A stretch of DNA of 64,000 nucleotides. Origin: Paenibacillus ginsengarvi (GTDB taxonomy: Bacteria; Bacillota; Bacilli; Paenibacillales; NBRC-103111). Position 1 is the stretch's first letter. Every line of letters begins with the position of its first letter. A model generated the notes under the pieces. That model was not told the DNA's origin. It ran no database searches and saw only the letters and a list, made by a program, of their open reading frames with translations. Below, in pieces: positions 54,088 through 61,602 of the stretch. The DNA lies in assembly GCF_003626695.1 (NCBI RefSeq), contig NZ_RBAH01000011.1, positions 62,001 through 126,000 on the forward strand, in the 5' to 3' direction. Position numbers and translations under genes: made by a program.

Positions 54088-56358
54088 TTACGATGTCGCG
54101 CTGTAGAGGTTCCGGTATTTGGCCGGCGTAATTCCTTCGTATTTGCGGAAGATGGGGATAAACGAGTTGCGGCCCCAATAGCCTACCTTCTCGGCGATTT
54201 CGTCGATTTTCAAATCCGTTTCGAGCAAATACTGCTTCGCCTTGCCCATCCGCACTTTGGCGATATATTCGACGTACTTCTCACCGACCTCTTCCTTAAA
54301 GGTGCGGCTGAAATGCCCGACCGACATGTTCATCTGCTGGGCGAACCGTTCGATGGACAGCTCCTCGGCGTAGTGGCCGTGAATATAGGCGAGCACTTCG
54401 TCGAACTGGCCTTTCCCGACATGGGGCTCCTCCTTGCGGAACAACAGCGCATGAATGTCTCGGAACGCTTGACGCAGCTCCTCCACCGTTACGCAGCCAT
54501 CCAGCATATGGAACAGCTTCGTGTAAAAAGCGATGCTGTAATCGGCGTGATCGTGCTCGGCCGCCCGAATCCACGTGTTAAGCACATCGGAGCAAAGCGC
54601 CTTCATCTCGAACGCGCGCACATGCTTGCCGGCTTCCAGCAGCTCGAACACCGCTTGCAGCAGGCTGTCGTAGTCGCGGGACCTGCACTGATTGATGATC
54701 CGATTCACTTCCATCATGGGCAAGTAGCTGTCCCAAGCCTTCCGGTCGTGCCTGAGCGGCTCCTCGAAACAAATTTCCACCTCCGGCTGCACACCCTTGA
54801 ACCGGAGCATGGCGCTGGCCTGCTCATAGGAGATGTACAGTTCCTCGATCGAGGCCACAGTGCTCCCGACGCCGATCGTCGCCTTGTAGTACGGCGAGAA
54901 CCGCTCCAGCTCCAGCTTGATTTGCCCCGCTGCTTCCTTCGGTCCAACGCCCGGCCCCGGGTTATGGTGCAGTACGCAAGCGAGTATATCGGACTTCGTA
55001 TGGCTCAGCCATATCGTCTGATCGGGGAACAGCTTCCGGATGCGGTCCTTCAGCTCCGCCAGCAGAAACGTCCGCGACGTTTCGGATTGTCCTTCCTGAA
55101 CCCGCGAATAATATTGGAACTCGACGCACAGGACGGTTCGGATCGCTTTCGGATCGTACGCGAAGTCGATCTCCTTCGCGCTCGCTTCAAGCGTGCCCGA
55201 ATCGCGAAAATCGCCGAGCAGCAGCTTGGTCACAAAATGCTCCTGCACCATCGGCACCATGCCGCTGACGAGCCGCGACAGCTGGTTGTTTTCGGAGATT
55301 AGCATGCCGGAGAACCGCTTGATCACGTCAAAATCGTTTCCTTCGCGGCGCACCGCTCTGCCCGGCTCGTGATGGGTGGCGAGGCCGGTCTTGATCTCGA
55401 GTATCGGGGCATACAGCTTCCTGCTCAAGTAATAGGACACCACGCTGCCAAGCACAAGGAAAAAGCCGAGGAAAACGAGAGAGAGCAGTCGGATCATGCG
55501 GGCCGGTTGCAGCAGCTTCTGCAGATCGATAACGCTTACGTATCGCCACGAGTCGTTAAAGGCGGACTGGATCGACGATAACGTTTTCTTGTTTGCCGCT
55601 CCCGATCCGGCTTCCATCGAACCGGTCTGGACGACCGCCTGGCCGGCGCCGTCGATAATCGCCGAGCCGATCACCCAATCTTCGCGGCCGCCGATGCGCT
55701 CCTGCAGCACGTCCATGTTCATATCCAGCACCAAATAAACGTCCGGGTCGGCGGAATTAAACGGATAGCTCATAATCGTCGAGATGACGGTGCGGGGAGG
55801 CGTGGATTTGTCCGGGGTCAGCGGACTGACGCCGAGCGAATAAGGCTTCGTGAAATACATCATCTGCTTGCCGGACAAGTTCGGAAACAGCTTCGCCCGA
55901 TCGGCGTCCCCGACCGGATGCTTGAAGCGGAAATAGTACGCTTTGTCGCTGTGCGTCTCGGTATCGATGACGAGATCGTATCTGGTCATATATAGATAAG
56001 CGTTCAGCACAAGATCGCCGTTTTCGATTTTGCCGAGCTGGCTCATGAGCGAATGGAGCCATTCGTTGCGCTGCTGGTTGTCGAGGGAATCGCCCGCGAC
56101 CGGGAGGAAGCTTTTGAGGTTGACGTCGCTCAGCATATGGATCATCGTCGTTTGCAGCGCCGTGAATGCGGTGTCGATATGTTCGGAGTTATTCGTCATG
56201 ATGATGTCGTTTCGCTGTCTCGCATCGTCCTCGATGAGACGGACAACGAAAAAGTACGTAAAGGTGATGGCCACGATGACTGGAATCAGGAAAAGCACGA
56301 AGTATTTGGCGTAAAATTGCCAAAACAAAGCGATACGAGGCCTGTGCAATCGCAACAT
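54088..56358 (-). CDS. Membrane-bound AraC-family regulator
   Basis: 756 residues. Membrane segments at about 17-40 and near 290 (LLSLVFLGFFLVLGSVVSYY) flank an extracellular sensor. The C-terminal ~100 residues are AraC-type HTH (LSIERFAQQMNMSVGHFSRT and the ARKYEGITPAKYR-like end). It precedes the permease/binding-protein genes and is their likely activator. RBS AGGGGG. A good promoter lies at 56440-56467. Confidence 0.92.
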   Translation of the reverse strand: MLRLHRPRIALFWQFYAKYFVLFLIPVIVAITFTYFFVVRLIEDDARQRNDIIMTNNSEHIDTAFTALQTTMIHMLSDVNLKSFLPVAGDSLDNQQRNEWLHSLMSQLGKIENGDLVLNAYLYMTRYDLVIDTETHSDKAYYFRFKHPVGDADRAKLFPNLSGKQMMYFTKPYSLGVSPLTPDKSTPPRTVISTIMSYPFNSADPDVYLVLDMNMDVLQERIGGREDWVIGSAIIDGAGQAVVQTGSMEAGSGAANKKTLSSIQSAFNDSWRYVSVIDLQKLLQPARMIRLLSLVFLGFFLVLGSVVSYYLSRKLYAPILEIKTGLATHHEPGRAVRREGNDFDVIKRFSGMLISENNQLSRLVSGMVPMVQEHFVTKLLLGDFRDSGTLEASAKEIDFAYDPKAIRTVLCVEFQYYSRVQEGQSETSRTFLLAELKDRIRKLFPDQTIWLSHTKSDILACVLHHNPGPGVGPKEAAGQIKLELERFSPYYKATIGVGSTVASIEELYISYEQASAMLRFKGVQPEVEICFEEPLRHDRKAWDSYLPMMEVNRIINQCRSRDYDSLLQAVFELLEAGKHVRAFEMKALCSDVLNTWIRAAEHDHADYSIAFYTKLFHMLDGCVTVEELRQAFRDIHALLFRKEEPHVGKGQFDEVLAYIHGHYAEELSIERFAQQMNMSVGHFSRTFKEEVGEKYVEYIAKVRMGKAKQYLLETDLKIDEIAEKVGYWGRNSFIPIFRKYEGITPAKYRNLYSATS

Positions 56359-56439
56359 TCGGATTCGTCCCCCTTTTCACACATTGTATCTTTTGGCCGC
56401 ATCCTGATTGTTACCGCTTACATGATCCATGTACAAAAA

Positions 56440-56467
56440 ATTATATCATCGTGCAATATTATTTCAA
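56440..56467 (-). promoter_or_regulatory. Sigma-A promoter of the AraC sensor gene
   Basis: TTGAAA, 16 bases, TATAAT on the minus strand, about 80 bp before the ATG. Confidence 0.65.
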
Positions 56468-56504
56468 TAGTTTAGGACTTGTTGCGTAATATTTATTTTT
56501 CGTA

Positions 56505-56550
56505 AAAAATCGGGATTTGCGAAGGTTCGCTTCCCTTCTGCAAATCCCGA
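56505..56550 (-). terminator. Terminator of the hisD-like gene
   Basis: TCGGGATTTGC/GCAAATCCCGA with an inner AAGG/CCTT stem and a T run on the minus strand. Confidence 0.9.
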
Positions 56551-56561
56551 CAATTGCGCAG

Positions 56562-57866
56562 CTACAACCGAGCTTCGGCCGCTTGCACGTGGAACGGCAG
56601 CCGCTCGTACCCGCCAAGCTCGCGGACGATCGGAAGCAGGCCGCCAAGCGCCTCCCGATCCAGCTTTCCGATCGTGGACGCCTTCACCATATCTTTGCTC
56701 GTAATCCCTGAGAAGGCGGCGGCATAACCGTTCGTGGGCAAAACGGCGGTTATGCCGATCCCGTAGTTGGCCGCAGAAAACGGCGTATACGGTCCGATTA
56801 ACAGTTCTCCCGCATTCTCGATCAACTCGAGCGCTTTCCGCTCCGTCTCCGGCTTGCAGACGATCATGACATGCTCCGGCGCATAGTCGTTTATGAAACG
56901 GCAGCCCTCCTCCGTCGACGAAGCTACGACGATGGCGCCAAGCCCATTTGCGCCGAATACGGTATGCAAATAGTCCTTTCTCGGCGGCTCCGTTTGTCCG
57001 ATCAGCTCGGCCAAGTGAGACTCCACCCGAGCCGCCAGTTCGCCGTTGGTCGTGACGAGGACCGCCGAAGAGTCCGGACCGTGCTCGCCTTCGTTCAGCA
57101 AATCGTAAGCGACGATGCGGGCATCGGCCGTTTCATCGGCAAAAACGACGCATTCCGTCGGCCCGATTCCGACGACCGTCTTCACTCCGTACGACGACGC
57201 CAGGCTCATCGCCGCGGCGATGCCGCCGGGCCCCGGTCCGAATATCCCATTCGCGCGAGGTATCGACGCCGTTCCGTGGCAAAAGCCGGCGATGACGGCA
57301 ACTCCGTTGCCGACGACAATCTCGCCTGCACCGGCCATCCGTGCCGCAGCTACAGTGGCTGGATCGCCGAGCCCGTTTGCAAGCGGGGGCATTCCGACAA
57401 CGATACGGCGAACGCCGGCCGTTTGGGCCGCCGCCACGAGCATGAGCGCCGTCGAGATGAGCGGGCCTTTCCGGGCGGGAATCCAGATGCCGACCGTATC
57501 CAGCGGGCTAATTTTTTCGCCGATGATCGTCCCCGGCCTGATGACGCGCTGCCAGGATGCGGGCAGCAAAGCGGCGTTTACTTCGCGGATATGGTCCCGG
57601 GCTTGCTCCATCGCCGCCTTCAGCGGTGTGGGAAGCTCGCTCAAGCAGCGTTCGATGTAATCGTCCGTCAGCTTCACCTGTGCGATTGGGACCCCGTCGA
57701 ACGACTCGGTCAAGCGTACGACCGCCTGATCGCCTTCCCGCTCCACTTGATCGAACAAGTCCGCTACGCCCTTTGAAACGCTGCGGTCATACAGCTTGCG
57801 CTGCGGCGCCAGACGACGGGCAAGCTCTGCTCGCTCCTCCGGCAATCGGTACGTGATCGTGCTCAT
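56562..57866 (-). CDS. hisD: Histidinol dehydrogenase-family protein
   Basis: 434 residues, normal HisD length. HisD oxidises histidinol to histidine with two NAD. The catalytic YAPEH pair (Glu331, His332) is present and a zinc-ligand-like His is kept (EHGPDS, His262; ERLPFH, His425). However, GDYxSGxNHVLPT of true HisD reads AANYGIGITAVLPT, so the metal Asp is Asn and the substrate His is Ala, and Gln before EH is Glu. Substrate or activity may therefore differ (inference). The frame is open to 58058, but GGGAGAGG precedes the ATG at 57866. No other his gene is adjacent. It sits behind a His-rich leader peptide and terminator. Confidence 0.88.
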   Translation of the reverse strand: MSTITYRLPEERAELARRLAPQRKLYDRSVSKGVADLFDQVEREGDQAVVRLTESFDGVPIAQVKLTDDYIERCLSELPTPLKAAMEQARDHIREVNAALLPASWQRVIRPGTIIGEKISPLDTVGIWIPARKGPLISTALMLVAAAQTAGVRRIVVGMPPLANGLGDPATVAAARMAGAGEIVVGNGVAVIAGFCHGTASIPRANGIFGPGPGGIAAAMSLASSYGVKTVVGIGPTECVVFADETADARIVAYDLLNEGEHGPDSSAVLVTTNGELAARVESHLAELIGQTEPPRKDYLHTVFGANGLGAIVVASSTEEGCRFINDYAPEHVMIVCKPETERKALELIENAGELLIGPYTPFSAANYGIGITAVLPTNGYAAAFSGITSKDMVKASTIGKLDREALGGLLPIVRELGGYERLPFHVQAAEARL

Positions 57867-57902
57867 GTTTCTTCCTCTCCCTTGATCGTTTTCGGTTTCC
57901 TC

Positions 57903-57953
57903 TCCAAAAAAACAAAGAAGCCATACAGGTACAAAAATACCTGCATGGCTTCT
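57903..57953 (-). terminator. Intrinsic terminator in the hisD-like leader (attenuator)
   Basis: Arms 57916-57931 and 57938-57953 (AGAAGCCATACAGGTA type), then TTGTTTTTTT on the minus strand. It could be read as the terminator of nadE, but a promoter at 58102-58130 lies between nadE and it, so it acts on the hisD-like transcript too. Confidence 0.8.
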
Positions 57954-57961
57954 ATAAGCTG

Positions 57962-57996
57962 CGCAGGTATAAGTGCAAATAGCGCTTATACCTGCG
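57962..57996 (-). promoter_or_regulatory. Upstream hairpin of the hisD-like leader
   Basis: CGCAGGTATAAG paired with CTTATACCTGCG. Its 3' arm could instead pair with the 5' arm of the following terminator (GCAGGTA), giving an antiterminator. Confidence 0.7.
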
Positions 57997-58023
57997 GATA
58001 GTTTCATCCGGGGTACAAACGCT

Positions 58024-58071
58024 CTACGTATGATGATGCCGTATCGGATTGTACGCAACTGCGTTCCGCAT
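58024..58071 (-). CDS. His-rich leader peptide of the hisD-like gene
   Basis: 15 codons: MRNAVAYNPIRHHHT, ATG at 58071, TAG at 58024. AAGGCGG lies seven bases before the ATG. The three consecutive CAT codons (58030-58038) sit one codon before the stop, as in enterobacterial his leaders. A sigma-A promoter lies 30 bp upstream and a hairpin pair with intrinsic terminator follows, so ribosome stalling at scarce His-tRNA should allow read-through. Function is inferred from the layout. Confidence 0.75.
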   Translation of the reverse strand: MRNAVAYNPIRHHHT

Positions 58072-58101
58072 GAAAATACCGCCTTTACTGGGATTTAGCA
58101 A

Positions 58102-58130
58102 ATCTTACTATACTCTTGATCGTATGGCAA
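58102..58130 (-). promoter_or_regulatory. Sigma-A promoter of the hisD-like transcript
   Basis: TTGCCA, 17 bases, TAAGAT on the minus strand. Start of transcription about 58095, giving a leader of about 230 nt. Confidence 0.7.
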
Positions 58131-58143
58131 GAGCCTGCGCCAC

Positions 58144-58983
58144 TTACAGCTGCTGCTTCCACCATACATCGTACGGAGTGACCGGAAGCTCCCGCTTATG
58201 CTGCGATCGCCGGAAGATCGATTCGATTTTGTCCGCGACCTCGTCCGCAACCGGCTTTCCTTCCAAATAATCGTCAAGCTGCTCGTACGAGAGGCCTAGC
58301 TCCGTTTCGTCCGCTTGCCCCGGCTTGTTATCGAGCAGATCGGCTGTCGGCGTTTTCATGTACAACCGCTCAGCCGCGCCCAGCTCCTGAAGCAGCTGCT
58401 TGCCTTGCCGCTTGGTTAGGCCTGTCAGAGGAGTAACGTCCGCCCCTCCGTCGCCGAATTTGGTGTAAAATCCGGTAACGGCCTCCGCCGCATGATCCGT
58501 GCCGATGGTTAACGCCTCGCCGGCGTACGCTCCGATCAAATACCAGGCGACCATCCGAATGCGGGCTTTCACATTGCCTTTATCATAATCCTTAATCGGG
58601 GCTCCTGTCGCGGCTTCAAATTCGGCTGCGATCCCGTCGGTTGCCGCTTTGATATTAAACGTATATACCTGATCCGGCTGTATAAATTGCAGCGCTAGCT
58701 GGGCATCGTCCTCGTCCGCTTGCACCCCGTACGGCAAACGAATCGCTATAAACCGGTACCCCTCGTCGGACGTTTCCTCCCGCAGCTCCTCCACGCACAG
58801 CTGCGCCAGTCTGCCGGCAAGCGTCGAGTCTTGGCCGCCCGAAATGCCGAGCACGAGCTTTTTCGCTTTGCAGTGGAGCATATAGCCTTTGAGCGCGTCG
58901 ATTCGGCTTCGGATTTCCTCCTTGGCGTTAATTGCCGGACGAACGTGCAGCGTATTCATGATCTGTTCCTGAAGTCTGGTCAT
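58144..58983 (-). CDS. nadE: Ammonia-dependent NAD synthetase
   Basis: 279 residues, the normal length of the short, NH3-dependent NadE. It adenylates nicotinic acid adenine dinucleotide and amidates it to NAD. P-loop [17 protein letters not shown] (SGGxDS) and the family blocks [20 protein letters not shown] and [20 protein letters not shown] are present. The frame is open to 59133, but GAGGGAG ten bases before the ATG at 58983 sets the start. Confidence 0.95.
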   Translation of the reverse strand: MTRLQEQIMNTLHVRPAINAKEEIRSRIDALKGYMLHCKAKKLVLGISGGQDSTLAGRLAQLCVEELREETSDEGYRFIAIRLPYGVQADEDDAQLALQFIQPDQVYTFNIKAATDGIAAEFEAATGAPIKDYDKGNVKARIRMVAWYLIGAYAGEALTIGTDHAAEAVTGFYTKFGDGGADVTPLTGLTKRQGKQLLQELGAAERLYMKTPTADLLDNKPGQADETELGLSYEQLDDYLEGKPVADEVADKIESIFRRSQHKRELPVTPYDVWWKQQL

Positions 58984-59204
58984 CTGCGGCCACTCCCTCG
59001 ATAGTTCTGTTTTCCTTAATAGTACCAGATAGAGACAAGGAATAGAAACATTACTGCCTGCGCCCGAAGCAAAGGCGCCGAACCGTTCGGTACCGGACGG
59101 ACGGAAATTTCGTGCGAATGGGCAAACACCCATCTCCGGGGAACGGAATATGCTGGAGCAAAAGCGATTGCTTGCACCGAACTACTATACGAGGAGTGCT
59201 GCAT

Positions 59205-60287
59205 ATGAACGGAACGGCCCGCCACTATTTCGCAAGAGGCAATACGGCTCGCGGAGCCCATTTCCTGTACGGCTCGGCTTTTCAGGGCTTGAGCAAGCTC
59301 GTCCTGCTGCAAGGTCCCTCCGGCACCGGCAAATCGACCGCGATCGAGCGGCTTGCGTATGAGCTGATCGCTCAAGGACAGAGCATCCAGCTGTTTCATT
59401 CCCCGATTCAACCGAACGATCTGGACGCTCTGATCGCAACCGACCTGAACATCGGAGTTGCCGATGCGAACGCCTGCGAAGGTTTGCCTTTAACCGAATC
59501 GGCTGCCATCGTACGGCTCGACTTCGGGCAAGCGGTTAACTATGACGCCATCGCTGCGGATAACGGGGAACGGATAGATGCGCTCCGGGAGCAGCTCGTC
59601 GACGCTTATTCGAAAGCGTACGGAACGTTTGCCGAGGCGCTGCGCATACACGACGACTGGGAGAAGGTTTACATCGCCAGCATGAACTTTCAAAAGGCGG
59701 ATCAAGTCGCCAAGGAGCTGGCGCAAACGCTCTTCGCCGAACCGCCTGGCAAAAACGCGGTCATTCGCCATCTGTTCTTCGGAGCCGCCACACCGAAAGG
59801 GGCTGTCGACCATATCCAAAACTTGACCGCCTCTCTGGATAAACGGATTTTTATTAAGGGCCGTCCGGGGTCGGGCAAATCGACGATGCTCAAATATTTG
59901 GCCAGAGCCGCCGAGACATCCGGCTTCGACGCGGAGGTGTTTCACTGCGGCTTCGATCCGAACAGCCTCGACATGCTCATCTTCCCGGAGCTGCGCACCG
60001 CGATTTTCGACAGCACGGCTCCACATGAATATTTTCCCGACCGCCGGGGCGACGTCATCCTCGACATGTACGAGCGGACCATGTTACCCGGCACCGACGA
60101 GCGCTACGCGGATGAGATCGAGCCGCTTCGGCAGCGTTATTCGCAAAAAATGAAGGAAGCTACAGCCTTCCTCGGCGAAGCGCAAAAATTCGACGCGCGC
60201 ATCAAGGAGTTTTATACGGAGGCGACCGACTTTTCCCTCGTTCGTACGCTCCAGACTCAGTTGGAGCGGGAATTTATACAGTCATGA
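59205..60287 (+). CDS. Duplicated P-loop ATPase (PRK06851-like)
   Basis: 360 residues built of two homologous halves, each with a Walker A: LLQGPSGTGKST (about 34-45) and IFIKGRPGSGKST (about 210-222). The halves share a RHYFxxGNTxxGxH / RHLFFGAATPKGAV start and an LHxSxxxxxLDxLI / FHCGFDPNSLDMLI segment. GAGGAG precedes the ATG at 59205. It looks like the uncharacterised PRK06851 family found in Bacilli; function unknown, though a nucleotide kinase or DNA-related role has been suggested for relatives. Divergent from nadE. Confidence 0.75.
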   Translation: MNGTARHYFARGNTARGAHFLYGSAFQGLSKLVLLQGPSGTGKSTAIERLAYELIAQGQSIQLFHSPIQPNDLDALIATDLNIGVADANACEGLPLTESAAIVRLDFGQAVNYDAIAADNGERIDALREQLVDAYSKAYGTFAEALRIHDDWEKVYIASMNFQKADQVAKELAQTLFAEPPGKNAVIRHLFFGAATPKGAVDHIQNLTASLDKRIFIKGRPGSGKSTMLKYLARAAETSGFDAEVFHCGFDPNSLDMLIFPELRTAIFDSTAPHEYFPDRRGDVILDMYERTMLPGTDERYADEIEPLRQRYSQKMKEATAFLGEAQKFDARIKEFYTEATDFSLVRTLQTQLEREFIQS

Positions 60288-60303
60288 ACGGAGCGGTCAG
60301 CGA

Positions 60304-60390
60304 GTTAGCGGAACTGTTTTTCCGCTAATCCGCAAAAGAGGTGCGAATTTCAGGGGGGTTACTGATATAGCGGAACTTTCGTTCCGTTCA
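60304..60390. repeat. Phased palindromic repeat, family B, locus 2 (two units)
   Basis: GCGGAACTGTTTTTCCGC-like and GCGGAACTTTCGTTCCGT-like units, centres near 60316 and 60378, 62 bp apart, the inner spacing of the four-unit loci. It lies between convergent genes. Confidence 0.75.
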
Positions 60391-60402
60391 CATAAAAGCT
60401 CT

Positions 60403-60440
60403 AAAGCCAGCCGGCTCCTAACGGAGCTGACTGGCTTTTT
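60403..60440. terminator. Terminator between convergent genes
   Basis: AAAGCCAG ... CTGGCTTTTT with inner GCTCC/GGAGC stem. Confidence 0.88.
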
Positions 60441-60472
60441 ACTTCGAGGCGCCGCCGCGCGGCTTGCCCGTC

Positions 60473-61225
60473 TTATCCTTTGGCTGCTCTGGCGAGCAGG
60501 TCGCGTACAACGACGCTGACCGCCATCAAACCGGCAACCGGCGGAACGAACGAATTGCTCGCCGGCGGCTGCTGCGCCTTGCGGATATCCGGCGCGTTCT
60601 CCGGAACGATGCGCTGCGTCACGTCATCGCGCGGCTTGATCGGCTCCTCGGTCGAGAAGACGACCTTGACGCCTTTTTTGATGCCGTCCTTGCGCAGCTT
60701 TTGGCGGATCACCCGGGCGAGCGGGTCGACCGACGTCTGCGAAATGTCCGCCACGCGAAACTGGGTCGGGTCCATTTTGTTCGCCGCACCCATACTAGAA
60801 ATGATTGGGATTTTGCGCCTCAAGCATTCTTTGATCAGGTGGATTTTGTACGTGACCGTGTCCGATGCGTCGATGACGTAATCGAGCGGATAGTCAAAAA
60901 ACTTCTCGTACGTCTCCTCGGTATAAAACATCCGCAGCGCGATCGCGTCGCAATCCGGATTGATCAGCTTCGCTCTGTCGCGCATCAGTTCGGCCTTCGG
61001 CTGGCCGACCGTCGTCGTCAGTGCATGGATCTGCCGGTTGATGTTCGTCACGTCGACGACGTCCTTGTCGACCATGATCACCCGGCCGACCCCGGTGCGC
61101 ACCAGCGCCTCCGCCGCGATCGAGCCGACCCCGCCGATGCCGAGCACAGCGACCGTGCTCCGCTTCATCACGTCGAGCCCTTCCGGACCGATCGCCAGTT
61201 CCGTTCGCGAAAATTGGTGGAGCAT
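60473..61225 (-). CDS. tcdA: tRNA threonylcarbamoyladenosine dehydratase (TcdA/CsdL)
   Basis: 250 residues. ThiF/E1-like fold: VAVLGIGGVGSIAAEAL binds ATP, followed by VTNINRQIHALTTTVGQPK. TcdA cyclises t6A at position 37 of ANN-decoding tRNAs. The frame continues upstream to 61441 through repeat DNA, giving repeated LHFWG segments that are not protein-like. The ATG at 61225 starts the usual MLHQFSRTE N-terminus, and GGGGG from the adjacent repeat lies six bases before it. Follows aspS as in B. subtilis. Confidence 0.93.
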   Translation of the reverse strand: MLHQFSRTELAIGPEGLDVMKRSTVAVLGIGGVGSIAAEALVRTGVGRVIMVDKDVVDVTNINRQIHALTTTVGQPKAELMRDRAKLINPDCDAIALRMFYTEETYEKFFDYPLDYVIDASDTVTYKIHLIKECLRRKIPIISSMGAANKMDPTQFRVADISQTSVDPLARVIRQKLRKDGIKKGVKVVFSTEEPIKPRDDVTQRIVPENAPDIRKAQQPPASNSFVPPVAGLMAVSVVVRDLLARAAKG

Positions 61226-61231
61226 ACGATA

Positions 61232-61377
61232 CCCCCAAAAGTGAAGTTTGTCTTCGCAGCTTATTCCGGGTACTTTTGGGGGAGCCCCCGAGAAAGAACC
61301 CCAAAAGTGAAGTTTAGCTTTGTAGCTTAGTCCGGGTACTTTTTGGGAGCCCCCGAAAAAATACCCCCAAAAGTGCA
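61232..61377. repeat. GC-ended palindromic repeat, family C, locus 4 (two units plus a partial)
   Basis: Units at 61232-61289 and 61299-61354, and a truncated one at 61364-61377. Each starts CCCCCAAAAGTGAAGTTT and ends TACTTTTGGGGGAGCCCCC (or near). They are placed just upstream of tcdA. Confidence 0.8.
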
Positions 61378-61380
61378 ACA

Positions 61381-61567
61381 GCGGAAGCGAATGTTCCGCT
61401 TTTAGCTTGAATCGTCTAAAAAAGAAAGGATTGCGGAACAAATAGTTCCGTTATTCCGCAAATCCCTTTGCTTTTTGCCGACATTTTTGCATGTAACGGA
61501 ACTATTTGTTCCGTTATGCCGCCTATCCAAGCCGGTTTTCGACCAATAGCGGAACTTCAACTTCCGC
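61381..61567. repeat. Four-unit phased palindromic repeat, family B, locus 3
   Basis: Units centred near 61390, 61442, 61505 and 61558: spacings 52, 63 and 53 bp. The two inner units (CGGAAC-AAATA-GTTCCG and CGGAAC-TATTT-GTTCCG) are exact reverse complements, so the locus is symmetric. It lies between aspS and tcdA. Confidence 0.82.
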
Positions 61568-61602
61568 CTAACCGGTTCCCAGCGAAACTCTGCACGGATC
61601 GA

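Noticed and set aside
57903..57996. T-box riboswitch ahead of the hisD-like gene
   Set aside because: The conserved T-box (AGGGTGGNACCGCG) is absent; a His-codon leader peptide explains the hairpins better.
61226..61441. N-terminal extension of tcdA
   Set aside because: Translated repeat DNA (recurrent LHFWG); known TcdA proteins begin at the MLHQFSR position.
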